From UBA5158 sp963692955 (GTDB lineage: Bacteria > Pseudomonadota > Gammaproteobacteria > DSM-16500): 64,000 bases of DNA. Position 1 is the stretch's first letter; each line of letters begins with the position of its first letter. The DNA lies in the NCBI GenBank assembly GCA_963692955.1, contig OY843587.1, positions 248,001 to 312,000 of the forward strand. The letters are read 5' to 3'. Below are positions 52,972 to 61,292 of this stretch, in pieces. The translations under genes were made by a program, and so were the position numbers. The notes below the pieces were generated by a model. The model searched no databases. It was not told where the DNA came from and worked only from the letters and a program-made list of their open reading frames with translations.

Positions 52972-53224
52972 TTATTTTTTTAAATTCCGATAAAAGTTTT
53001 CATGAGGGCCAAGCGAAATAAGAGTCAATTCATTTGTTTCAGCGTTGTAAGTATAAGCTAAAAGTAGCAGGTTGTTATTGACCTTGAATTTATAAACTTG
53101 AATGCCAGCCAGATCCCCTTTTTTTGCTTCACCTAAGGCTGGATCTATTGCGACAGCCCGGATAGCTTCATTAAATTTTTCTAGCGCATTTTTATGAGAT
53201 TTTTGTAAGTTTTATAAAACTCAT
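52972..53224 (-). pseudogene. RelE/ParE-type toxin, N-terminally broken
   Basis: An ATG at 53224 overlaps the antitoxin stop (ATGA) and starts MSFIKLTKIS then stops. From the third codon after the start region a different frame reads QKSHKNALEKFNEAI...AVAIDPALGEAKKGDL, VYKFKVNNNLLLLAYTYN, LTLISLGPHENFYRNLKK and ends at 52972, which fits a RelE/ParE-superfamily toxin lacking about 15-20 N-terminal residues. The frame switch and missing segment point to a deletion with frameshift, so the toxin is probably inactive. Confidence 0.75.
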
Positions 53225-53475
53225 TTGACTGATTTATTTTTATTGCCGATTTGCTCTGTTTCTGCATATTGAAACTCCATGGTGCGACCGGCCTTCACAT
53301 CTTCCATCCCCAGCAAAATACTACGAATCTGCGCATAAGTAAGATCAGGATTATCTTCGGCAATACGCCCAATTTTAGCCCAATGCTCTATTTGCTTTGG
53401 AACGGAACGGCTTTGAGCCTTGCTGTATATGCGCGCCTCGCTAATAAATTGCTTATCTAAATTAATTGCTGTCAT
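53221..53475 (-). CDS. ParD-like antitoxin
   Basis: 84 residues. The N-terminal MTAINLDKQFISEARIYSKA resembles ribbon-helix-helix antitoxins, followed by the family-typical SVPKQIEHWAKIGRIAEDNPDLTY (quoted in part: KQIEHWAKIGRIAEDNPDL) segment of ParD-like antitoxins, and a Glu/Gln/Lys tail for toxin contact. AAGAGGA ribosome site. Its stop overlaps the toxin start by the usual ATGA. The toxin is broken, so this is an orphaned antitoxin. Upstream, TCCGTCCAG is repeated in tandem (53519-53537), a possible operator. Confidence 0.75.
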   Translation of the reverse strand: MTAINLDKQFISEARIYSKAQSRSVPKQIEHWAKIGRIAEDNPDLTYAQIRSILLGMEDVKAGRTMEFQYAETEQIGNKNKSVK

Positions 53476-53689
53476 CTAAAAATCCTCTTATTACGTTAAT
53501 ACGCTCATCCTTAAAACATATCCGTCCAGTCCGTCCAGAATCATAGTATACAACAAACTACAACAAAATGTTATAAATTATCATAAATCAAGATAAATAA
53601 TTACAACGAAACGGGTCTAAAGAATACTATCGCGATGGCTAAGTGAGTAAGATTTTTTGAAGGAAAAAGTTTTATTTGCTTTAGATGGT

Positions 53690-53731
53690 TGAAAGCCATC
53701 GCGCTCTATGTAACAGCCGCGATGGCTTTTT
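53690..53731. terminator. Hairpin terminator beside the Lys-rich gene
   Basis: AAAGCCATCGCG (53692-53703) pairs with CGCGATGGCTTT (53718-53729) around a 14-nt loop, with a short T run on the plus strand. A third copy of the half-site (CGCGATGGCT) lies at 53632-53641. Confidence 0.65.
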
Positions 53732-53739
53732 AGGGATGT

Positions 53740-53982
53740 TTATTTTTTGCTTTTTTTTGCTTTCGATTTTTTCTTCTTGGCGGTTTTCTTTTTTGGGGTT
53801 TTTTTCTTGGGAACTTTCACGCCTTTCTTTTTCGCTTTTGACAAGGCGATGGCAATCGCTTGTTTACGGCTCGTTACTTTGCCGCCTTTACCCCCTTTGC
53901 CGCTTTTCGCCGTGCCTTTTTTATAACGGTCCATTTCATTTTTTACTTCTTTTGATGCGCCTTTTCCATATTTAGCAGCCAT
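53740..53982 (-). CDS. DUF6496-type protein with histone-H1-like Lys-rich tail
   Basis: 80 residues. N-terminal KYGKGASKEVKNEMDRYKKG and VTSRKQAIAIALSKAKKKG match the DUF6496 pattern; the last ~30 residues are almost only Lys with Pro/Thr/Ser (KKKTPKKKTAKKKKSK), like histone H1 C-terminal tails and bacterial HctA/AlgP-type proteins. Likely to bind DNA or RNA non-specifically. AAGGAAA ribosome site. Such proteins occur in many bacteria. Confidence 0.75.
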   Translation of the reverse strand: MAAKYGKGASKEVKNEMDRYKKGTAKSGKGGKGGKVTSRKQAIAIALSKAKKKGVKVPKKKTPKKKTAKKKKSKAKKSKK

Positions 53983-54012
53983 AATATTTTTCCTTTAGAA
54001 AGTAAAATACTA

Positions 54013-54630
54013 TTATAACACGACCGCCGGCTGACGTGCGTCTAACAACTTAGCTACGATGTTGGCTTCGTCAACGTTGAGTACGCCGCTGCGTTTTAAT
54101 GTTGTTAATACTTCTGTTAATGTTACCGCCGCGTGCACAGTAAAGTTTTGCTGTTGTAATTTATGTTTGCCGCTTGCTTCGCGGTCGATGAAGACGACGA
54201 CATCTTTGGTAATCAATCCCGCGTGTTGACAATCCGCGGCGGTTTCTAAAATACTGCTGCCGCTAGTGATAACGTCTTCGATTAATAAACACCTTTGTTT
54301 TGGTGCGAATTTTCCTTCGATCATTTGTTTGGTGCCGTAGGCTTTTTTTTCTTTGCGACGCATAATCATCGGTAAATTATGCAATAACGATAGGCAGGTG
54401 GCGATTGGCAGCGCGGTGTAAGGCACGCCGCAAATCACATCAAATTGACAGGTTGAGATTTTGTTCCACATCGCTTCTGCCACCGCGGTGAGCAGGGCGG
54501 GTGAAGAAATAATGAGTCTTAGGTCGATATAAATCGGTGATAACGCGCCATTTTTTAAAATAAAGCTGCCGAATTTAATCGCGCCGATCGCATGTAATTC
54601 TGTGATGATGTTTTTTAAAGACTGTTGCAT
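54013..54630 (-). CDS. pyrE: Orotate phosphoribosyltransferase, UMP-synthase-like type
   Basis: 205 residues from ATG 54630 (GAGG 9 bp upstream). A longer frame to 54678 would run through a terminator hairpin, so the downstream start is preferred. PRPP loop CLLIEDVITSGSSILET, and FGSFILKNGALSPIYIDLR, CGVPYTALPIA and RRKEKKAYGTK are closer to the OPRT domain of eukaryotic UMP synthase than to E. coli PyrE. It makes OMP from orotate. No pyrF domain is fused. Follows the synthetase-like gene on the same strand. Confidence 0.93.
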   Translation of the reverse strand: MQQSLKNIITELHAIGAIKFGSFILKNGALSPIYIDLRLIISSPALLTAVAEAMWNKISTCQFDVICGVPYTALPIATCLSLLHNLPMIMRRKEKKAYGTKQMIEGKFAPKQRCLLIEDVITSGSSILETAADCQHAGLITKDVVVFIDREASGKHKLQQQNFTVHAAVTLTEVLTTLKRSGVLNVDEANIVAKLLDARQPAVVL

Positions 54631-54656
54631 GGCTCGCATCCTCGCTCGAGAAAATA

Positions 54657-54691
54657 AACCGTCATCTGCCAAGGGCAAGCAGATGACGGTT
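54657..54691 (-). terminator. Terminator/attenuator hairpin ahead of pyrE
   Basis: AACCGTCATCTGC (54657-54669) and GCAGATGACGGTT (54679-54691) form a perfect 13-bp stem. On the minus-strand transcript it is followed by UUUAUUUUCU, so it can end transcription between the synthetase-like gene and pyrE. Attenuation of pyrE is known in E. coli; use of it here is inferred. Confidence 0.8.
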
Positions 54692-54697
54692 GTCTAG

Positions 54698-55555
54698 CTA
54701 AACCACCGCGCTAAACATCGGTTTAACGACTTCATCGGCAGGGAGGATGCCCGCTAATCTTAACGCGCGCGTCATCCGCGTCACGCCAATGCCGCCGCCA
54801 AAACGCGGGAACATCGGCAACGCCAAGTACGCGTTCAATTCTTGTAGAACGCGCTCTTTGCTAAACGCGTTGAAGAGTAGCTGCGCGTATTGCCCATCGG
54901 ATAACGTATAAAAGTTATCACGCATTTCTTGGACGTTGGTCGAACGTTCCGCGGAACCAATCGTTTCCATGCCGTAAAGAATGACGTCTACTTTATTGAA
55001 GATGCCATCTTTGCCGTGCTTCATGTTCCAAAACGGATGCGTCGATTGCGGAAAATGTTCGAGGCTTAACACATTGCCTAAATCTTTTTGCATTAACAGT
55101 TCTTGCTCCGCTTTGATTTCCGCGACGCCGTATTTCTCGCTCATCGCGGTGTAAAGACAGCTGACCGGCGCGTCGAAACCAAGATGCTCCAAGAGCTCCG
55201 CTTCAATGCGTTTCAATTCATCCATGCCGCCGTGCGCTTCGAATTCAAACATGGGAAAAATTTTTTCGTGGCGGCCGGGAATCGGAAACGGTTCGTTACG
55301 GTAACTCGTGGTGATACAAAAAACCCCGGGAACGCCGGGGTTTTTTAGGATTTCTGCTTCCAGCCACATTTGGCCGGTTTGCGGCAGAGGATAATTCACC
55401 CCGTTAAAAACAAATTGACTGATAGTTTCTGGATCTTCACAAGCGGCGAGTATTGAGAGACGGGATTGCGCGGGAACTTCGATAAAACCTTTTTGATCTT
55501 GAAAGAATGCTCGCAACTGTTTGACAAGATAATTGTAACCATAAATATCTAGCAC
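54698..55555 (-). CDS. Stand-alone class II aaRS core (AsnRS/AspRS-like, AsnA-type paralogue)
   Basis: 285 residues, consisting only of a class IIb catalytic core: motif 2 as TTSYRNEPFPIPGRHEKIF with FPMFEFEAHG, and motif 3 as FGGGIGVTRMTRAL. The N-terminal anticodon-binding OB domain of AsnRS/AspRS is absent, so it cannot read a tRNA in the usual way. Similar free cores act as asparagine synthetases (archaeal AS-AR) or modify other substrates. The Asp/Asn link and position ahead of pyrE are suggestive. Contains an internal terminator-like hairpin. Confidence 0.8.
   Translation of the reverse strand: MLDIYGYNYLVKQLRAFFQDQKGFIEVPAQSRLSILAACEDPETISQFVFNGVNYPLPQTGQMWLEAEILKNPGVPGVFCITTSYRNEPFPIPGRHEKIFPMFEFEAHGGMDELKRIEAELLEHLGFDAPVSCLYTAMSEKYGVAEIKAEQELLMQKDLGNVLSLEHFPQSTHPFWNMKHGKDGIFNKVDVILYGMETIGSAERSTNVQEMRDNFYTLSDGQYAQLLFNAFSKERVLQELNAYLALPMFPRFGGGIGVTRMTRALRLAGILPADEVVKPMFSAVV
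55318..55345 (-). terminator. Terminator-like hairpin inside the synthetase-like gene
   Basis: AAAAACCCCGG (55318-55328), loop GAACG, CCGGGGTTTTT (55334-55344). The perfect stem flanked by A and T runs makes an intrinsic-terminator shape in both directions. It encodes KNPGVPGVF at about codons 70-78, so it is under coding constraint; whether it stops transcription is untested. Confidence 0.6.
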
Positions 55556-55764
55556 GGGTAATTCTCCTGAATAATGAATTAATTTTCGGGTTAATTACAA
55601 ACGTTGCGCGCAAACTTGTTAATCTTATCGATACGATTCCGCGAAGTCAAATATTTTTTTCAAAATATTTTTTTATCTTAAAAGATCTTGTTTAAAAAAA
55701 TACGCCCATCCTCTTTAAATCGTGTAATCTATATCTTATTCACTAATTGCAGAGTAATGGATCT

Positions 55765-56745
55765 ATGACGCGAAGCACACGGAACTCTAATCAAAAAGTT
55801 TTTTTTCAAAAAAGTATTTTATCCGCTGCGTTGTTGATTTGTATGAACGCGCAAGCGGCGGACGCCACTGCACCGGCAGCGACAGTGACCTCGCCTGCGG
55901 CGCCGACGACGACTATCACGACGACAAAAACCACGCCCGCGGCACCCGCTTCACCCGCCGCCACACCGGCCGCCGCCAATCCTGCGAACGCGGCAACGCC
56001 TGCGGCGACCTCTAAAACTGCAACCGTTGCACCCGCAGTCGCCGCGGATGATTCGATCGCGCAAGTAATTTGGGTTAAAGGCGTTGTAAAAGCGACCCAA
56101 GGCTCGCAACCGCCTCGCCTATTAGCGCGACGTTCGTCCATCTACCAACACGATGTGTTAACCACGGATAACTCCGGCACCGGTGAAGTAGCGTTTACCG
56201 ATAGCAGCGTGTTAACGCTGCGTGAAGATACGGAATTACGCGTCGATGAATATGAATTCAAAAAAGACCCCAGCGGCGGCGGCGCGGGTAAAGAAGTCAT
56301 GAGTTTAGTGAAGGGCGGCTTCCGCACCATCACCGGCGCGATCCCGAAACAGAACCCCGACAGTTATCAAGTGAATACGCCGGTCGCCACCATCGGTGTG
56401 CGCGGCACAGATTACGCCGCTTATTACTCTAAGCAAGAAGGCTTGATGGCGAAAATTTTCGAAGGCCGCATCACCGTAAAAAACGATCAAGGATTAGTTG
56501 AATTAAGTAAACAACTCTCGCATTTATATGCTTTGATCCGAATCGGTGAAGCGCCGCAAGTTACGGATAAAGAACCCGCCAGATTCCAAAACCAACCTGC
56601 CCCCACGCCAGTCACCAAAGGCACCATCAACGGCATTGGCACACCCGGCGGCGGCGCGCCGCCCGGCGGATCGAAAACGGTTTCTAGCTTCTGTGTCGGT
56701 TTGCTGAAAAATTTCACGAAAACGATTAATGACTTTTTCTCGTAA
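55765..56745 (+). CDS. Secreted FecR-domain protein
   Basis: 326 residues from ATG 55765 (an upstream in-frame TTG is unlikely). Signal peptide: a basic start, ILSAALLICMNAQA, with cleavage before AD. Residues about 27-92 are a low-complexity Ala/Thr/Pro linker. The FecR domain follows (VIWVKGVVKATQG, ARRSSIYQHDVLTTD, SGTGEVAFTDSSVLTLREDT, VNTPVATIGVRGTDY). Unlike FecR itself there is no transmembrane anti-sigma part, so it is a periplasmic or surface protein. The C-terminus is Pro/Gly-rich. Close to a convergent CHASE2 cyclase and the TPS genes. Confidence 0.88.
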   Translation: MTRSTRNSNQKVFFQKSILSAALLICMNAQAADATAPAATVTSPAAPTTTITTTKTTPAAPASPAATPAAANPANAATPAATSKTATVAPAVAADDSIAQVIWVKGVVKATQGSQPPRLLARRSSIYQHDVLTTDNSGTGEVAFTDSSVLTLREDTELRVDEYEFKKDPSGGGAGKEVMSLVKGGFRTITGAIPKQNPDSYQVNTPVATIGVRGTDYAAYYSKQEGLMAKIFEGRITVKNDQGLVELSKQLSHLYALIRIGEAPQVTDKEPARFQNQPAPTPVTKGTINGIGTPGGGAPPGGSKTVSSFCVGLLKNFTKTINDFFS

Positions 56746-56753
56746 AAAAAGGC

Positions 56754-58958
56754 TTATTTTGCAGCATGTGCAAACACGCCGTCCCAATCTGGGGGCGGCG
56801 GATTTATTTTATATTCATTAACGCGTTCTAAATAAAGTTTATAAAATTTCACCTGCGGATGTTGTTGGTGCAGCGCATCAAATAATTGATACGCCGCGTC
56901 CCATTGCTGCTCGAAATACGTATTCAGCGCCGCGTCACTCAATTTTATTTCGTTTAATAATTCTTCGGTAGCGGTGATTTTTTTGGTGACGACTTCGTAA
57001 ATCGCGACACCTAATTTTTTGCCTTTGACGCGCACGCGGTCTAATTGACGGAACACGAACTGAGTTTGATTTTTAATCGTGTTTTCCGCCACCATAATTT
57101 TAACGCCATAGTATTTTGTCAAGCCTTCCACGCGTGACGCTAAATTCACGGCGTCGCCTAACACGGTGTAGTTACGACGGAATTTCGAGCCCATGTCGCC
57201 GACACTCATGACGCCGGTGTTTAAGCCGATACCGATTTCTATTTTCGCCCAGCCGCGTTCCGCGAACATGGGATTGATTTTATCGACGGCTTTTTGCATC
57301 GACAGCGCCGAAGAAATCGCGTGCTGCGCGTGACGTTTATCACGCAGCGGCGCGCCCCAAAACGCCATGATTAAATCGCCGATGTATTTATCGATCGTGC
57401 CTTTGTGCTTGAAAATAATTTCGGTCATGGGGGTGAAAAATTCATTGAGCATGTCTTTTAATTCCGACGCCGTCATGGGTTCGGAAATTGTGGTGAAATT
57501 ACGGATATCCGCGAATAACACCGTCATTTCACGGTCATCGCCCATCAGCGCGTAATTACTTTTCGCTTGTAGCATTTCGTCGATGTGATCTTCCGGCACG
57601 TATTGGCCAAACATTTCTTTGATGCGTTCGCGTTTACGCGTTTCAAACACATAACCAAAAACGATATTAAATAACGCCAACATCACGACGAGAATCATCG
57701 GTATCAAAATAAAAATAATTAAACCGGTTTTCATCCACACCCAGTTGTTGCCAAAAATTAAAACGATCGGAATTATCACCGCGAGTAGGGTGGTGGCGCG
57801 CGGCCCTAAAAATGGGAATAAAATCGCTAAAAATACGCCGATCAATACCGTCAGCGAAATTTCTGCGCCGATCGCCCAGGCGGGGGTGTAAGAAAAATGT
57901 TTATTGATAATGCCCTGCGCGATACTCGCTTGAATTTCCACGCCGGGAAAAACACCTTGAATGGATGTCGCTTGTAAATCGCCAAGGCCGGTCGCTGACG
58001 TGCCGACAAAGACAATTTTTCCGGCTAACGCGTTCGGCGGCAATTTTTTATGTAACACGTCCGTCGCGGAATAATATGGGAAGGTATAGCTTTTCCCGAC
58101 GAACGGCACTAACACTTGAGCGCTGGAATCGGTAGGAATAGTGTAATCACCCATCTTTACGCCTTCTAACTTATATGTGTTACGGTATTCGCCGGTGACT
58201 AAGTCGATTTTATTTAACAGATATAAATTCACCGCTCGAAACGCCAGCGACGGGTATAAATTATCTTGGTAACGCATGAGGATAGGGACGCGCCGGATGA
58301 TGCCGTCGGGGTCGGCGTAAACGTTAATGAAACCGCCGTTTTTAGCCGCCGTGGCGATCTTTGGAATGCTGGCGATGTAGCCTTGTGCGGCAAAAAACCC
58401 GAGCCCGGTTTCACGTTTGGTTAAGACATAAATGGGTGGCGGTAATTGGCCGGTCGTACTATTGCGGTAGAGCAGCGTAATGCCTAACACTTCGTCTTTA
58501 TTCGTTAAACCTGTCACGAATTTCGAATCATTATCCAAATCCGGTTTTATTTGATCTAACACCGCTTGCACGCCCGGGTTGCTTAAATTTCTTTTTTGAA
58601 TTTCCGCGGCTAATTCATCGACGATGTTGACTTCATTTTCCGGAAACATCATATCAAACGCGACGACCACCACACCTTCTTCTTGCAGTCTATCGAGTAA
58701 GTTTCCCAACAGATTCCGCGGCCACGGCCAGCGTCCCTCGGCTTGCAAACTTTTATCGTCAATGTCGACGATCACGACGTCAGGATTCACGAGCGGTTTG
58801 CGCGTATAAACATGTGCGCGCAATTGCATGTCGTAAGCTAGATTGTCGAGCCGGGTTATCAAGAGACGAATAGAGTCGACCGAGGTGACTTGCACCCAAA
58901 TGCTAAGTATCACTAACAACAGTCCAATCAACATTGGGATGCGTTTATTCATGACCAA
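56754..58958 (-). CDS. CHASE2-domain class III adenylate/guanylate cyclase
   Basis: 734 residues. One N-terminal transmembrane helix, an extracytoplasmic CHASE2 sensor (about 30-355), three transmembrane helices (about 358-440), then a class III cyclase domain with both metal-binding Asp residues (VLFADIRNFTT and DKYIGDLIMAFWGAP) and NYTVLGDAVNLASRVEGL. The C-terminal ~55 residues look TPR-like. It should make cAMP or cGMP in response to a periplasmic signal. FecR plus CHASE2 cyclase commonly occur together; here they converge, 8 bp apart. Confidence 0.93.
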   Translation of the reverse strand: MVMNKRIPMLIGLLLVILSIWVQVTSVDSIRLLITRLDNLAYDMQLRAHVYTRKPLVNPDVVIVDIDDKSLQAEGRWPWPRNLLGNLLDRLQEEGVVVVAFDMMFPENEVNIVDELAAEIQKRNLSNPGVQAVLDQIKPDLDNDSKFVTGLTNKDEVLGITLLYRNSTTGQLPPPIYVLTKRETGLGFFAAQGYIASIPKIATAAKNGGFINVYADPDGIIRRVPILMRYQDNLYPSLAFRAVNLYLLNKIDLVTGEYRNTYKLEGVKMGDYTIPTDSSAQVLVPFVGKSYTFPYYSATDVLHKKLPPNALAGKIVFVGTSATGLGDLQATSIQGVFPGVEIQASIAQGIINKHFSYTPAWAIGAEISLTVLIGVFLAILFPFLGPRATTLLAVIIPIVLIFGNNWVWMKTGLIIFILIPMILVVMLALFNIVFGYVFETRKRERIKEMFGQYVPEDHIDEMLQAKSNYALMGDDREMTVLFADIRNFTTISEPMTASELKDMLNEFFTPMTEIIFKHKGTIDKYIGDLIMAFWGAPLRDKRHAQHAISSALSMQKAVDKINPMFAERGWAKIEIGIGLNTGVMSVGDMGSKFRRNYTVLGDAVNLASRVEGLTKYYGVKIMVAENTIKNQTQFVFRQLDRVRVKGKKLGVAIYEVVTKKITATEELLNEIKLSDAALNTYFEQQWDAAYQLFDALHQQHPQVKFYKLYLERVNEYKINPPPPDWDGVFAHAAK

Positions 58959-59348
58959 ATCCTTGAGTGTGACACAGTGATCAATAATTATAATACCCGC
59001 GCTGGAGGTAAATTGACAGCGTCAGTCCACTGCTGCGCGAACGGTCAGTTGTGAATGATTCGATCTTTTTTTAAGAAAGTTTTTTTTGCGCGAAATCTGC
59101 GTGCATTGAATGATTAAGTGTAAATAGTGAGGTGGCGGAGAAAAGATTTTTGTAAGCATTTCTGCTTAAAAAAAAAATTGCAGATACCCGCTTAAGGTTA
59201 TATATTCTCACCTGTTTTCTAATAAAAATATTTTTTCATAGCAAATGGTTAGCCGGTCGTGAAGTCAGTTAATCAATACATCATTTTTTGAGCAGAGAAA
59301 GTTTCTCCTATAGTAGACTTCGCTGTTTCACTACTCGCGTGATGTGGC

Positions 59349-59354
59349 TATAAT
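59349..59354 (+). promoter_or_regulatory. -10 element upstream of the TPS genes
   Basis: A perfect TATAAT 70 bp before the first tpsB ATG, within the 466-bp gap 58959-59424. The -35 at 17 bp (GTTTCA) is poor. The rest of the gap is AT-rich with A and T runs; I see no other gene. A small inverted repeat, CTTTTTCGAAAAAG, lies at 59373-59386. Confidence 0.5.
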
Positions 59355-59424
59355 GGACATCGAACTTTTTCGAAAAAGAAGTCCTAAAGATATTACGGAC
59401 CAGAGCGGCCAGGGAATAATTTAA

Positions 59425-61191
59425 ATGAAAAAAGCGTTGGCAAGGATACAGCGTTTCACACAAGTAATTGTGATCGGCTGTGTACTCGGGTTTTCTCCTC
59501 TGGTTAACGCTGCAAGCGTGGGAGTCACCGCCGGTCAATTGCCTGGCAGCGTGTTGCCGGAACGCGCGAGCAGCAACTTAGCCCCGCCGCCGCAAACTAA
59601 TCCGCAAGCCATGGCGCCCATCACACGAAAAAATCAAAAGCCCGGTTCCTTAGGCGCGGCCGCCGAAAAAATTAAATTTAAACTCACGAAAGTGATTCTG
59701 CAAGACAATCACGTTTACACCGACGCGCAGCTTGAGCCACTTTATGCAAAGAAAGTCGGTACGCTGATTTCCGTCGCGGAATTGCAAGGCATCGTCCAAG
59801 ATATTACGAATTATTACCGTAATAACGGCTATATTTTAACGCGCGCGGTGTTGCCGCCGCAGCATGTGGCGAATGGCGTTGTGTATATCAAAATCATCGA
59901 AGGTTACGTCGACAACGTCAAAGTGGTCGGTAATCCAAAAGGCTCTAAACCGTTAGTGGCGAGTTACGGCGATAAAATTACCCGCATGCGTCCCACCGAA
60001 TTGAGGGTGATGGAAAAATATTTATTGTTAGCCAACGAAATTCCCGGCGTGACCGTGAAGGCAGTGTTAGAACCGTCAAAAACGAATGTCGGTTCGTCGG
60101 ATTTATTGCTAGTGACGGATTCGAAAACATATAGCGGCTACGGTTCTTACGATAATTATGGCACGCGCTTCATCGGCCCTAACCAAGTGTCCGGCGGCGG
60201 CGAATTTGATTCCATTTTTCTCCCAGGCGACAGCACATCCTTTAACTTCGCACGCACCACCCGCGGCCAAGAATTGAATTTCTTCCAAATCTCTTACAAC
60301 ATGCCGGCCGGCACTAACGGCGCGCGTTTGTTGTGGACGGCGAACCGCGCGTTAACGCAGCCCGGCGAAAATTTAGCGCTGTTGAAAATTATGGGTGAAG
60401 CGGACACGGCCAGCGTGCAATTTCAATATCCGTTCTACCGCTCGCGCACCAAGAATTTAACCGGCGACGCTTCATTTAATTACACTGACAGTTACGTGAC
60501 GACCGAACAGCCTAGTATCCCGTTGTATACCGATCATTTACGCACCATCCGTTCTGGTGTGAGTTTTAACGTTGCCGATTCCTGGCAAGGTAATAATTCC
60601 GCGGCCGTCCATCTTGAATTTGGTGTCCCTGGTATCGGCGGCACGCCGGAATCGATCGGTAACGCGTCGCCTGCGCAAACGTCACGGTTCGGCGCTAGCA
60701 ATCATTTTCTCAAAACCGATTTTCAATTATCACGATTACAACAATTCGGCGCGTCACGTTATTCCGCGTTTTTCCAAATACAAGGGCAGTGGGCGTTGGA
60801 ACCGTTACTCGCGACGGAACAATTCGGATTCGGCGGCGTGCAACAAGGTTTAGGCCGCGGTTATGATCCGGCGGAAATTATCGGCGACCGCGGTTTCGCG
60901 TACAGCGCTGAGTTGCGTATGAATGTCATCCCCGAACGTTATTTACTCCAAGCAGCTCAGCTCTACATGTTTTACGATAGCGGCGTTATTTGGAACGCCA
61001 AATATGTCGTGGATCAAAATACGAAAGAAAGCGCTACTTCCGCCGGGCTTGGCTCAAGATTTTATTTCACAAAAAATCTCACCGGCAACTTGTTGGTCGC
61101 GCAACCTATAACAAAGCCAGTCGCAGCATTGCAATTAATTGGTGATGGACGTCAGCCGCGGGTGTTTTTCAGCATCACGGCTTCAGGTTGA
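59425..61191 (+). CDS. TpsB-type outer-membrane transporter (ShlB/FhaC/HecB family), first copy
   Basis: 588 residues. Signal peptide ending VNA; a Pro-rich linker; POTRA region (FKLTKVILQDNHVYTDAQLE, ITNYYRNNGYILTRAVLPPQ, VVYIKIIEGYVDNVKV); then a 16-strand-type barrel with the conserved loop-6 motif as GRGYDPAEIIGDRG, and the C-terminal VFFSITASG. It secretes a TpsA exoprotein across the outer membrane. It is followed 101 bp later by a second TpsB. Confidence 0.93.
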   Translation: MKKALARIQRFTQVIVIGCVLGFSPLVNAASVGVTAGQLPGSVLPERASSNLAPPPQTNPQAMAPITRKNQKPGSLGAAAEKIKFKLTKVILQDNHVYTDAQLEPLYAKKVGTLISVAELQGIVQDITNYYRNNGYILTRAVLPPQHVANGVVYIKIIEGYVDNVKVVGNPKGSKPLVASYGDKITRMRPTELRVMEKYLLLANEIPGVTVKAVLEPSKTNVGSSDLLLVTDSKTYSGYGSYDNYGTRFIGPNQVSGGGEFDSIFLPGDSTSFNFARTTRGQELNFFQISYNMPAGTNGARLLWTANRALTQPGENLALLKIMGEADTASVQFQYPFYRSRTKNLTGDASFNYTDSYVTTEQPSIPLYTDHLRTIRSGVSFNVADSWQGNNSAAVHLEFGVPGIGGTPESIGNASPAQTSRFGASNHFLKTDFQLSRLQQFGASRYSAFFQIQGQWALEPLLATEQFGFGGVQQGLGRGYDPAEIIGDRGFAYSAELRMNVIPERYLLQAAQLYMFYDSGVIWNAKYVVDQNTKESATSAGLGSRFYFTKNLTGNLLVAQPITKPVAALQLIGDGRQPRVFFSITASG

Positions 61192-61292
61192 TAATTAGAG
61201 CTTAAATTACAGCTTAAATTATTCAGGGATGGTTGTTTGTAAATCGCATTGATTGACGACAACATGTAAACCTAACAATAAGAAAGTTTATA

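Noticed and set aside
53740..53982. True eukaryote-type histone H1
   Set aside because: The N-terminal half fits the bacterial DUF6496 pattern and lacks a winged-helix globular domain; only the Lys-rich tail is H1-like.
55806..56141. 111-codon Ala/Val-rich frame antisense to the FecR gene
   Set aside because: It is the complement of the Ala/Thr/Pro-rich linker, whose composition naturally keeps the opposite strand open.
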